Shown piece by piece: positions 18,081 to 26,228 of a stretch of DNA of 64,000 nt; the first letter of the stretch is position 1, and every line of letters begins with the position of its first letter. The stretch comes from Leucobacter denitrificans. GTDB lineage: Bacteria > Actinomycetota > Actinomycetes > Actinomycetales > Microbacteriaceae. The stretch is from assembly GCF_014396385.1 (NCBI RefSeq), contig NZ_CP060716.1, positions 1,240,001 through 1,304,000 of the forward strand, written 5' to 3'. The notes under the pieces are model-generated. The model was not told where the DNA came from and did no database searches. It saw nothing but the letters and a program-made list of their open reading frames with translations. A program made the translations under genes and the position numbers.

Positions 18081-19339
18081 GTGTTCTCCAAGCTCAAGTC
18101 AGTACGCAAGGTAGCGATACTCAGTGTGCTCACTGTCGCAGCTCTCGGACTCACCGCATGCACCGGCGGCGAAGCAGGCACGCGCGATTCCGACGTGAAT
18201 ACCGTAAGCGCTGAGGTTGCAACGTCGTTCGACGAGGCAGTCGCGAACGCGCTCACTCTGAGCGGATCCACAGAGGCAGTCGTCGGCGTATGGAACGGCG
18301 ACACCGCCTATGTGCAGGGATTCGGCGACGGTGTTGACGCTGCGACTCGCTTTCGAGCGGCCCAGTCTTCGCAGCCCGTCATGTGCGCGTTGCTTCTGAG
18401 CCTCGTCGAAGAGGGCGAGCTCTCGCTCGACCGAAAGATCACGAAAGACCTCACGCGCCAGTCAGGCGTTGACGAGGTAACGTATCGCCAACTTTGCGAC
18501 CAGACCTCGGGTCTTGCCGACTTTAAGAAGGGGCTCTCCGACCGAGTCACCAACAACCCCACGCGCCCATGGCCCGAACAAGAACTCATCGCGTATGGGC
18601 TCGCCGAGTCCCCCTCCCCTGGGCAGGCGAAAACGTGAACCTTTCTGACACGAATGCGCTTGTGCTCGACCGGTCGATCCGCCTGCACACCCATCTCAAG
18701 ACCGCGAATCTCCTGCAACTGCGCGTCTTCACGCCCGCGGGAATGACCTCAAGCTCGTATCCCTCGGATTTTGATGACACCGAGATTCCCCAGAGCAGCC
18801 TCACGCCGCTCACCTACCCGTCAAGCGGCGGAGCACCGGTGTGCGAGGCCGAGGCGGGCACGCTCTCGGGGCTCTCCACCAGCATGATTCAGGGTGCGGG
18901 CGCCTCGCTCACCACGGTCACCGACCTTAAGAAGTTCTACGACGCGTACCTCTCGGGCGACTTCGGTGGCGGGCAAGACACCACTGAGGTGCGCCCAGCG
19001 AAGAACCCCGAGCGTGACGAACAGGGCAACCCCACAAGCGAGCCCGACACCGAAGGTCGCCAGATTGGGTTTGGTGGTATCGAAAAGATAGGCCCGCTCT
19101 TCGGTCGCAGTGGATCAGTCACCGGCACCATCAGCGCCGCGTACTCCGATCCTGAGACCGGACTCACCGTGATCGTTGCACTGAACAACTCGTCGGCGGG
19201 ATCTGGTTTCGCCCAGGCTCTCGCGTTCCAGCTGGCTGCACTCACCGGAGCCGAGCTGCCATGGACCGCTGAGGAACAGGGCGCCTTGCTCACCGAGCGC
19301 GCGGTGTGCCAGACACCACCAGAAGAGGCCGCGGAGTAA
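18081..19339 (+). pseudogene. Serine-hydrolase/beta-lactamase-fold lipoprotein, frameshifted and lacking catalytic motifs
   Basis: GTG 18081 begins a lipoprotein signal (VAILSVLTVAALGLTAC, lipobox LTAC), followed by a penicillin-binding-like domain. The frame breaks in the C5 run at 18610-18614: adding one C would join AYGLAES to PLPWAGENVNLSD and give about 419 residues to the stop at 19339. Where family members have SxxK, this protein has FRAAQSSQPV, so both the nucleophile Ser and the Lys are Gln. The usual YSN site reads LSDTN, and the HTG region reads GSVTGT. It therefore looks like a non-catalytic extracellular binding protein, interrupted either by a real indel or by a homopolymer sequencing error. 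Confidence 0.75.
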
Positions 19340-19420
19340 GTTCCGCCCTCCTGCAGGTGAGGCGTGCGCCACAATTCTGCTAGGCTCATACAGGCTCGCG
19401 AGCACGTAATTGCTCGTTCC

Positions 19421-19494
19421 GGGGCCGTCGTCTAATGGTAAGACATCAGCTTCCCAAGCTGAGAACGCGGGTTCGATTCCCGTCGGCCCCTCCA
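19421..19494 (+). tRNA. tRNA-Gly (anticodon CCC)
   Basis: The 74-nt cloverleaf has acceptor stem GGGGCCG/CGGCCCC, D stem GTCT/AGAC, anticodon stem TCAGC/GCTGA with loop TTCCCAA (anticodon CCC), and T stem-loop CGGGT-TCGATTC-CCGTC hmm-free pairing of five G/C-rich pairs. The discriminator base is T and CCA is encoded. It reads glycine GGG codons. A 27-bp copy of its 3' end lies 124 bp downstream. Confidence 0.97.
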
Positions 19495-19592
19495 CATAGT
19501 GTCGGATACTCCGGGAATCCCAAGAACCCGTAACTGGCTACCGCCAGCGCCGTCGCCGTGCAACGCGATGCGTTGCCCCAAGCGGCTTGCCG

Positions 19593-19619
19593 GGGTTCGA
19601 TTCCCGTCGGCCCCTCCAC
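19593..19619 (+). repeat. 27-bp repeat of the tRNA-Gly 3' end (decayed tRNA or att-like site)
   Basis: Bases 19593-19619 are identical to 19469-19495, covering the T arm, acceptor strand, discriminator and CCA of the tRNA. The 45 nt before the repeat resemble a tRNA only weakly (GCCGTCG and GCCCCAAGC matches), so this could be a degraded second tRNA-Gly or an attachment-site duplication left by an integrase-mediated event. No integrase gene is nearby. Confidence 0.6.
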
Positions 19620-19627
19620 TCTCCGCA

Positions 19628-19641
19628 TACACTGATCAACA
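19628..19641 (+). promoter_or_regulatory. -10 box of a leaderless promoter (ogt)
   Basis: TACACT, 7 nt, ATG at 19641, with no Shine-Dalgarno sequence. Confidence 0.45.
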
Positions 19642-20153
19642 TGATCCGCCACGGTGTGTACCCCACCACGCTCGGCGAGCTGTTGCTCACCGCAGAGGGA
19701 GATGCGCTCACGGGCCTGTACTTTCCAGACCACAGGTACCCACCGGCGCCAGAGATGCTCGGCGAAGACCTCGGGTTCGAGCCAGAAGACGCCGTGCTCG
19801 CTGAGACTGCTCGGCAACTCCGCGAATACCTTGCGGGCGAACGAACCGAGTTTGACCTGCAACTCGCTCCGAACGGTGACGAGTTTTCGCAGCAGGTGTG
19901 GAACCTGCTGCGCGACATTCCTTACGGCGAAACCACTACCTACGGCGAACTCGCTGTGACGCTCGGCAACCGGGCCCTTGCGCAGAGGGTCGGGCAATCC
20001 GTGGGGCACAATCCCGTGTGCATCATCATTCCGTGTCACAGAGTGCTCGGCTCCGATGGCTCACTGACCGGGTACGCGGGTGGGCTCGACCGCAAACGGG
20101 CGCTCCTCGAGCTCGAGGAGCCAGAACCCGCGACTGCGGGTCGCCTGTTTTAG
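19641..20153 (+). CDS. ogt: Methylated-DNA-[protein]-cysteine S-methyltransferase
   Basis: The 170-residue suicide repair protein transfers the methyl group from O6-methylguanine in DNA to its own cysteine. The acceptor is Cys132 in NPVCIIIPCHRVLGSDG. The DNA-binding helix-turn-helix (PYGETTTYGELAVTLGN) and the arginine finger region (LAQRVGQSVGHNP) precede it. It ends with the family's GYAGGLDRKRALLELE. ATG 19641 is chosen over an in-frame start at 19587, which would run through the tRNA-like repeat. It is a single gene, last of the normal-composition DNA before the island. Confidence 0.95.
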   Translation: MIRHGVYPTTLGELLLTAEGDALTGLYFPDHRYPPAPEMLGEDLGFEPEDAVLAETARQLREYLAGERTEFDLQLAPNGDEFSQQVWNLLRDIPYGETTTYGELAVTLGNRALAQRVGQSVGHNPVCIIIPCHRVLGSDGSLTGYAGGLDRKRALLELEEPEPATAGRLF

Positions 20154-20413
20154 AAACCATGTGAACACCTGCCGATTGACATGAGGCACTTTCAATCGCT
20201 TTCCAACCTGTTTGTTACCCTCACTGAAAGTAATTTCAGTATGTACACAGATCTTAAACAGTCAGAGTGAAGGTATGCCGCCAAAATCAGACCAAGTACA
20301 TCAAATTGCTGCTTGAGTTCTAAGAAATATGAACAAGTACTGTAGAAATCTTCACTAATGATGTAAAGTCGTGTCTACGTCCCCCAGTCGGGAGTTCGCA
20401 GTGAGGCAGGCTT
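20154..20413. other. Left flank of the island: AT-rich control region
   Basis: This 260-bp gene-free stretch is clearly richer in A and T than the DNA to its left. It holds one perfect palindrome (20223-20240) and two copies of CAAGTAC. The ribosome-binding site GAGG lies just before the regulator ATG. A TTGACA at 20176 has no acceptable -10 partner. The promoter for the island operon is presumably here but cannot be pinned down by eye. Confidence 0.5.
20223..20240. promoter_or_regulatory. Palindrome, candidate XRE-cupin operator
   Basis: ACTGAAA-GTAA-TTTCAGT: perfect 7-bp arms around 4 nt. It lies 174 nt upstream of the regulator gene that opens the island, so self-control of the operon is plausible. 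Confidence 0.4.
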
Positions 20414-21043
20414 ATGGACCACGAAGACATCGGACCAATGGTCCGACGCATGCGCAAGGGTGCTGCCATGACGCTACAACAGATGTCTATGGCAACTGGT
20501 CTATCCCAGAGCTTCCTCAGCCAGTTCGAACGAGGAAGGACCCAAGCCAGTATTAGTTCATTACGACTGATCACTGAAGCGCTAGGGATGAATATTCACG
20601 ACGTGTTCGGTGCGGTAGGGACAGGCGGCTACTCAGCAGTTGTGCGCGCTGCCGGGCGGCCCGGTTTACCCTTTGGGGATAAAGCCCTTAAGACGATCGT
20701 CAACTCCAGAGGCCTCAGCAGATTCGAAATTCTCGAAGTATCTTTCGAACCGGGAGGTTCCACTGGTGAGGGGCAATATTCGCATGGGCATCACGAGGAA
20801 CTCATTGTCGTACTCGGCGGAAGCATCGGCGTAGAACTCGGTGAGGAACGGCATCTTCTCGATGCGGGAGACTCGCTTTCATTCCACTCCACGACACCCC
20901 ACCGTGTCGTGAATGCCGGCGGAGATATAGCGCGAGTGTTCTGGGTAATAAGTCCTCCTGGCGCACATCGGATGACTCCCCCAGATCTACACACCGTAAG
21001 CCCTCGAATACAGCAACAAAACTTTCAAGCTCTTCCACAATGA
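20414..21043 (+). CDS. XRE-family regulator with C-terminal cupin (island, left copy)
   Basis: The 209-residue protein has an HTH_3 domain at about 10-60 (MTLQQMSMATGLSQSFLSQF, SISSLRLITEALGM) and a cupin ligand-binding barrel at about 100-190 (YSHGHHEELIVVLGG, LDAGDSLSFHSTTPHRVVNA). This is the PuuR-like architecture, in which the cupin senses a small metabolite and releases the HTH from DNA. It opens the island and is followed 25 nt later by the solute-binding protein gene, so it probably controls the transport and degradation operon. Related to, but clearly different from, the regulator at 29595-30206. Confidence 0.9.
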   Translation: MDHEDIGPMVRRMRKGAAMTLQQMSMATGLSQSFLSQFERGRTQASISSLRLITEALGMNIHDVFGAVGTGGYSAVVRAAGRPGLPFGDKALKTIVNSRGLSRFEILEVSFEPGGSTGEGQYSHGHHEELIVVLGGSIGVELGEERHLLDAGDSLSFHSTTPHRVVNAGGDIARVFWVISPPGAHRMTPPDLHTVSPRIQQQNFQALPQ

Positions 21044-21068
21044 AAAAACCAGAAAGGCATGAAACGCA

Positions 21069-22181
21069 ATGAAATCAACGAAGATTCAACGGCGACTAGG
21101 TCTCGGCAGCATCGCTGCACTCGGCTTAGCTGCATCCCTCGGCCTCGTAGCTTGCTCAAGTGGCGGCGGAACGACAGGCGAGGGTGACGAGAATGGAGGA
21201 GAGGTCTCACTCGTAATAGCAAGCTGGGGTGACCCGTTCACGTCGGCAACTATGGAGTTCCTCGCAGAACCGTTTATGGCGGAAACTGGATACGACGTGC
21301 AGATCGTCGATGCGCCCGGCAAGTACGTCGCGAGCCTTGAAGCGCAGAACCAGGCGAATAATGTCGAATGGGATTTGCTTGATTCGACCTCTGCACCTGA
21401 TGCATACATCGCCTATGACAAGGGCCTTGTCCAGAAGATGCCCGATGACGTCAAGAAACGTATCCTGGAAGCACTGCCAGAGGACGCAGTCACTGACTTC
21501 GGTATCACTTGGTCGATCCTCGGCTATACCACGGCGTGCAACGCTGACGCAGTGACTGTCTGCCCGCAGAACACCACTGAAATGTTCGACACCGAGACGT
21601 TCCCCGGGTCACGCACGAGCATCTCGACGTCACCCCTTGTCAATTTGAGCCTTGCGGAGATTGCATCGGGAGTCGATCCTGCCGAACTCGCTAACCATGA
21701 GATCGATATGGATCGCGCATTCGCCAAACTCGAGGATTTTAAAGCGGCTGGCGGCACTTGGTGGAATAGTGGCGACCAATACATGCAGATCCTCTCAACC
21801 AACGAGGTGGATATGGGGATCGGATATAGTGGCCGATCGTACGCCATCTCAGATGAAATGGGCAACCTCGAGATCCACTGGGATCAGGGGCTTTACAACC
21901 CTGGCTTCTGGAACGTAGTCGAAGGGTCTGAAAATTCAGACGCGGCCTGGGAGTTCGTCGAATGGATTGCGACCCATCCGGAGGCTGCAGCGAACTGGGG
22001 CCAGGCACTCGGCTACTCAGTACCAAACCCCGAATCATTCGATTACATCGATGCTGATGTAGCGAAGACCCTTGCGGACTACCCCGAGAATCGCGAATTG
22101 CTCGGTGGCATGAACTTCAACTGGTACGTGGAGAACTATCAGGATATCAACGACCGTTGGCAAGAATTCCTCCGCGGCTGA
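21069..22181 (+). CDS. ABC importer solute-binding lipoprotein, PotD type
   Basis: The 370-residue secreted lipoprotein has a signal peptide with lipobox LVAC (Cys29) followed by a Ser/Gly/Glu-rich spacer. The mature part reads as a class D (spermidine/putrescine, PotD/PotF) binding protein: VSLVIASWGDPF, a middle hinge region, and WEFVEWIATHPEAAANWGQALGYSVPNPE near the end. It captures the substrate outside the membrane and delivers it to the two permeases encoded immediately downstream. The ligand may be a polyamine or another small charged compound. ATG 21069 has AAAGG 10 nt upstream. Confidence 0.88.
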   Translation: MKSTKIQRRLGLGSIAALGLAASLGLVACSSGGGTTGEGDENGGEVSLVIASWGDPFTSATMEFLAEPFMAETGYDVQIVDAPGKYVASLEAQNQANNVEWDLLDSTSAPDAYIAYDKGLVQKMPDDVKKRILEALPEDAVTDFGITWSILGYTTACNADAVTVCPQNTTEMFDTETFPGSRTSISTSPLVNLSLAEIASGVDPAELANHEIDMDRAFAKLEDFKAAGGTWWNSGDQYMQILSTNEVDMGIGYSGRSYAISDEMGNLEIHWDQGLYNPGFWNVVEGSENSDAAWEFVEWIATHPEAAANWGQALGYSVPNPESFDYIDADVAKTLADYPENRELLGGMNFNWYVENYQDINDRWQEFLRG

Positions 22182-22211
22182 TTTCGCATAACTAAGAATA
22201 GGAGAACGGGG

Positions 22212-23120
22212 ATGTCCAATCCAACCATGACAGAACTGCTGGCTGCTGTAAGCAGCCGAAGGCGAAAGTCGTGGACCGCGAGTTTGCCGAGGCCGACCGC
22301 GATCCTAATGGTGATCCCGCTCGTCATCCTCGTTCTTCTCTTTGTGGTCTACCCACTCGTGAAATTGACCGTGGACGCATTCACCGAAGGCGAAGGAGGT
22401 TTCTCAAACTTTGCAGCAGTTTTCGCGTCGGGTGCGATCCGAAATTCGATGATCAACACAATGGTCATGTCGATCATCGTCACGGCTCTGTGCCTGATAC
22501 TCGGCGGGACCCTAGCCTGGATTCTTGCCACACCACAACGTGGTTGGGTAAAGGGTCTCGTATGGGCTGCAGTACTGTTGCCGTTTTGGATGGGTGTTGT
22601 CGTGAAAACCTACGCCTGGGCGGTGCTGCTCGCAAAAAACGGCGTCATCAACTCGTTTTTAATCTCGATTGGGATGATTGACGAACCGTTATCACTGCTG
22701 TACACGCCATTCGCTGTCATTCTCGGCATGACGTACACCATGTTGCCGTATGCGGTGCTCGCGATGTATCCGACGATTTCCGGATTCAACCTCGAGCTCA
22801 TCAATTCTGCCCGAATCCTTGGATCTTCTCGGACCGGTGCGATGTTGAAGATTTGGCTCCCCAGCGTCATGCCGGGCCTCGTTGCTGCCGCAGCGATTGT
22901 ATTTGCGATCAGTATTGGCTTCTACATCACCCCCGTCCTTCTGGGCGGAGCACAAGTGCCATTCATGGCGTCAGTGATCGGCGACGACATATTCAGCTTC
23001 TTTAATTACCCACGAGCTGCCGCATCCTCAGTTGTCCTGCTAGCGATAGCACTCGTAGTGCTGCTCGCGACACTGCGTTCAGTCGGCGCAAAGGCACTGA
23101 AGGGAGGGCTCGGAGGATGA
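22212..23120 (+). CDS. ABC importer permease, PotB type
   Basis: The 302-residue inner-membrane subunit has six hydrophobic segments and the binding-protein-dependent permease (EAA) loop ELINSARILGSSRTGAMLKIWLPSVMPG, given here only to locate it near residues 195-220. AGGAG lies 7 nt before the ATG. It overlaps the next permease by ATGA (23117-23120). Together with PotC- and PotA-like partners it forms a complete four-subunit importer. Confidence 0.9.
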   Translation: MSNPTMTELLAAVSSRRRKSWTASLPRPTAILMVIPLVILVLLFVVYPLVKLTVDAFTEGEGGFSNFAAVFASGAIRNSMINTMVMSIIVTALCLILGGTLAWILATPQRGWVKGLVWAAVLLPFWMGVVVKTYAWAVLLAKNGVINSFLISIGMIDEPLSLLYTPFAVILGMTYTMLPYAVLAMYPTISGFNLELINSARILGSSRTGAMLKIWLPSVMPGLVAAAAIVFAISIGFYITPVLLGGAQVPFMASVIGDDIFSFFNYPRAAASSVVLLAIALVVLLATLRSVGAKALKGGLGG

Positions 23121-23944
23121 ACGCATCAAATCTGAATCAGCGACTACGGCGCGGGCCGCGCCTGACAGACCTTTTCAGCAAGTGGCTGGGTCGAACTGTC
23201 GCTTTCGTCGCACTACTGTTTCTGATTGCTCCCGCGCTCGCCATCGTAGTGATGTCATTCGCCAATGATGCGCGCATTCTTTTCCCACCGAAGGAGTGGG
23301 GATTCGCCAGATATATCGAGGTGTTCACCTCGGGCAAATGGGGAGCTCCGACGGTTCTTTCCATTGAAATCGGACTTTGGGTAGGCGTTCTCTCACTTCT
23401 CATCGCCCTGCCGCTCGTGTTCGCGTTGAAGCGCAGCACGCTCAGGGGGAAAGGTGTACTCGAGGGTTCTGCGATTGCTCCGCTTGTCATCCCGGTCGCC
23501 GCCTATGCGGTTGGTCTTTACGGCGTGTTCGCTCAGCTCGGATTACTCGGCGAAAAAGTCGGCGTCATTCTCGCTCACACCGCTTACTCACTTCCGCTCG
23601 TCGTCATCGTGCTATCTACTTCGCTCGAGCAAATCAAGCCGGATCTCGAGCTTGCCGCCATGACAATGGGGGCCTCACGAATGAAGGCATGGCTCACCAT
23701 TACGCTGCGTCTCCTCATGCCGTCACTGCTCGCTGCATTCCTCATGGGGTTCATCACGAGCTTCGACGAGGCAGTGCTCATTACGTTCCTCGGCGGGGTG
23801 GGCCTCGTCACTCTGCCGAAATTCATCTTTGATTCAGTGCAGTACGCAGTAGATCCTGCAATCACTGCAATTGCCACACTGCTCATGGTCGTCACCACGG
23901 CACTAATGCTTATTGCCACCTCGCTTCGAAAGGGAAAGAAATGA
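23117..23944 (+). CDS. ABC importer permease, PotC type
   Basis: The 275-residue protein has six membrane segments. The EAA loop (DLELAAMTMGASRMKAWLTI) contacts the ATPase, and GFITSFDEAVLITFLGGVG is the typical PotC C-terminal stretch. Overlaps its neighbours by 4 nt on both sides (ATGA at 23117 and 23941), so the subunits are made in coupled stoichiometry. Confidence 0.9.
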   Translation: MNASNLNQRLRRGPRLTDLFSKWLGRTVAFVALLFLIAPALAIVVMSFANDARILFPPKEWGFARYIEVFTSGKWGAPTVLSIEIGLWVGVLSLLIALPLVFALKRSTLRGKGVLEGSAIAPLVIPVAAYAVGLYGVFAQLGLLGEKVGVILAHTAYSLPLVVIVLSTSLEQIKPDLELAAMTMGASRMKAWLTITLRLLMPSLLAAFLMGFITSFDEAVLITFLGGVGLVTLPKFIFDSVQYAVDPAITAIATLLMVVTTALMLIATSLRKGKK

Positions 23945-25005
23945 CAGCTGCAGGCACCCGGGATGTGAAACTTCACATCCGTCGGCTCGTCAAGAACTTC
24001 GGTGACACTGAAGTGTTGAAGGCGCTCAACCTCGACGTGAGTGACGGTGAGTTCCTTACTCTGCTTGGGCCGTCGGGCTCCGGCAAGACTACCTTGCTTC
24101 GTATTATCGCCGGCTTTGAAAACGCAACAAGCGGCGAACTGCGAATCGGTGACACCGATCTCAGGAGCCTCACGCCTTCTGAACGGCAACTTGGGATGGT
24201 CTTCCAGAACTATGCGCTCTTTCCTCATATGACCGTGGCGGAGAACGTCGCGTACGGACTAAAGGTGCGCAAAGTTCAGGGAGGTCAGCGCAATAAGCGC
24301 GTTGCGGAAATGCTCGATATCGTCGGGCTTGCTCACTTGCGGGATCGGAAGCCAGCACAGCTCTCAGGGGGTCAGCAACAGCGCGTCGCGCTTGCCCGTG
24401 CCCTCGCGTACGAGCCGGAGATCCTCCTCATGGATGAGCCACTAGGTGCACTTGATCGAAGTCTTCGTCTGCAAATGGAATCAGAGATCAAGCGTGTGCA
24501 TCGGCAAATCGGCACCACGGTAATCTACGTCACGCATGATCAAGAGGAGGCACTTGTGCTCTCTGACCGGGTGGCGATTATGAACCAGGGAAACTTTGTC
24601 GGTCTCGACACACCCATGCAACTGTTCAAACAACCGTCGAACTCGTTTGTCGCCAAGTTCTTCTCAGATTCGAATATTTTCGACGCTGAGCTCTCCGGTG
24701 GTGTGCTCCGTGCGTTCTCGCAGGCAACTTCACTCAACAGTGCCCTGTCCGGAGAAGTGAAGTTCGCTGCGCGGCCCAGCCTCACGCGGATCGGTGAACT
24801 GCCCGCAGATACCCCAGGATTCGAACTGCGAGGGACAGTGGAAGAGATCAATCTGCTCGGCGAGAATGAGCAGCTTGAACTCTCAATCCCCAGCATCGGT
24901 CGTGCGGTCGCTCGTCGCCCAATCGGCAGCGGCAGCGTCGTCAACATCGGAGAGACTGTTCCTCTGCATTTCAGGGCAGATGAAATCACTGTTATGTCCG
25001 ACTAA
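23941..25005 (+). CDS. ABC importer ATPase, PotA type
   Basis: The 354-residue ATPase has Walker A GPSGSGKT at 43-50, Q-loop MVFQNYALFPHM, signature LSGGQQQRVALARAL, Walker B EILLMDEPLGALD and H-loop YVTHDQEEAL, followed by a C-terminal TOBE regulatory domain. All catalytic motifs are intact. It is the last transport gene; a 65-nt gap separates it from the catabolic genes, but no terminator is visible, so read-through is likely. Confidence 0.92.
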   Translation: MTAAGTRDVKLHIRRLVKNFGDTEVLKALNLDVSDGEFLTLLGPSGSGKTTLLRIIAGFENATSGELRIGDTDLRSLTPSERQLGMVFQNYALFPHMTVAENVAYGLKVRKVQGGQRNKRVAEMLDIVGLAHLRDRKPAQLSGGQQQRVALARALAYEPEILLMDEPLGALDRSLRLQMESEIKRVHRQIGTTVIYVTHDQEEALVLSDRVAIMNQGNFVGLDTPMQLFKQPSNSFVAKFFSDSNIFDAELSGGVLRAFSQATSLNSALSGEVKFAARPSLTRIGELPADTPGFELRGTVEEINLLGENEQLELSIPSIGRAVARRPIGSGSVVNIGETVPLHFRADEITVMSD

Positions 25006-25070
25006 GCATCCTGAGCCAGCATCTGTGGCCACCGCACCACGTAGATCATGAAGAAAAGAGAGAGAGAACA

Positions 25071-26228
25071 ATGACGAAACACATCGCTATCGCAGGTGGC
25101 GGCATCGCCGGACTCGCGGCCGCGGCCTCGTTCGCGAAGTTAGGCTTCGACGTCGATGTCTACGAACAGGGCAACAATCTGCGCGAAATCGGTGCCGGAA
25201 TTTATGTCAAAGAGAACACTTTCGATGTTCTGGACGAACTTGGCCTCAGCGAGCGCATCGAATCCGCCGGCGTCCGAATCAATGCAGCCCGAATTGTTGA
25301 TCAAGATCAGGTGATTGTTACGAGTCGCGATGTGAGCAAGGAACGCTTGGTAGTTTGCCTCCGTTCCGAATTGCACAATGCGCTGCGCGACCGCGCGATC
25401 GAACTCGGAGCCAAAATACACACTGGTCGTCGGGTTGTCGGTGCTGACCCAAAGGGCGTGCTGCACTTCTCAGATGGCGAGCAGGTCGAGGCGGATCTCG
25501 TCATCGGGGCGGATGGTCTGCACTCGCGTGTGCGCGATTCACTGCAGCTCGCTCGACTCAAAGTCGGTCTCGGCGATGGGGCCACGCGCGTACTAGTTCC
25601 GAAACATCCGAACGAAGCACCCTTCAGCACCGAACATTGGTCCGGTCAGCTGCGTGTCGGTATTGCGCCGTGCTCCGAAGAATACACCTACCTTTTCATT
25701 ATTGGTCCGGAGAAGGACCGTCGCGCGACACGCGTTCCACTTGACAAGTCGTACTGGAAACGGAACTTCCCTCACCTTGCGCAGTACTTTGATGCTGTTG
25801 TCCCGGAGATGTCCGTTCACCACCGCCACGAGGTTGTGTACTGCGACAGTTGGGTGAAGGGACGCGTTGCGATCATTGGTGATGCGGCTCACGCACAGCC
25901 GCCCAATTTCGGTCAAGGTGCAGGTGTTGCCATCTGCGCAGCATGGGAGCTTGCCGAATGTCTGGCAGCAGAAGAGGATGTGCGCGATGCGTTGCACGAT
26001 TGGGAGAAGACCACTCGTCCGCGCATCAATATGGTGCAGGGATTGACAACCGCCTACGACATCCTCAACTACAAGTGGCCTCGACCATTGACGCCGCTTC
26101 GGTCGAAGCTGTTCACCGCCATATCGAAGTCGTCTGTGCTTAGTAAGCCGTGGGAGTTCTATTGGCGTGGTGGCCGGGTCGAACCTCGGGAGCTCGGTAA
26201 CTATGCGATCGGTGACCCGCGTCCATGA
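25071..26228 (+). CDS. FAD-dependent aromatic-type monooxygenase (island)
   Basis: The 385-residue class A flavoprotein hydroxylase has dinucleotide motif IAGGGIAGLAAAASF at 7-21, the DG motif DLVIGADGLHSRVR near 140, and the GD motif VAIIGDAAHAQPPNFGQGAG near 270. These three motifs define the salicylate/6-hydroxynicotinate hydroxylase family, NAD(P)H-dependent enzymes that hydroxylate, often with decarboxylation, an activated aromatic or heteroaromatic ring. The substrate cannot be read from sequence. GAGAGAGAAC precedes the ATG. Its stop overlaps the amidohydrolase start (ATGA, 26225-26228), so a linked pathway step is likely. Confidence 0.88.
   Translation: MTKHIAIAGGGIAGLAAAASFAKLGFDVDVYEQGNNLREIGAGIYVKENTFDVLDELGLSERIESAGVRINAARIVDQDQVIVTSRDVSKERLVVCLRSELHNALRDRAIELGAKIHTGRRVVGADPKGVLHFSDGEQVEADLVIGADGLHSRVRDSLQLARLKVGLGDGATRVLVPKHPNEAPFSTEHWSGQLRVGIAPCSEEYTYLFIIGPEKDRRATRVPLDKSYWKRNFPHLAQYFDAVVPEMSVHHRHEVVYCDSWVKGRVAIIGDAAHAQPPNFGQGAGVAICAAWELAECLAAEEDVRDALHDWEKTTRPRINMVQGLTTAYDILNYKWPRPLTPLRSKLFTAISKSSVLSKPWEFYWRGGRVEPRELGNYAIGDPRP

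Noticed and set aside
19446..20039. Minus-strand frames over the tRNA-Gly and ogt (products like GADGNRTRVLSLGS)
   Set aside because: This peptide pattern is a well-known false translation of tRNA genes; the tRNA and ogt explain the sequence.
20176..20181. TTGACA as -35 box of the island promoter
   Set aside because: No acceptable -10 hexamer occurs 16-18 nt downstream.
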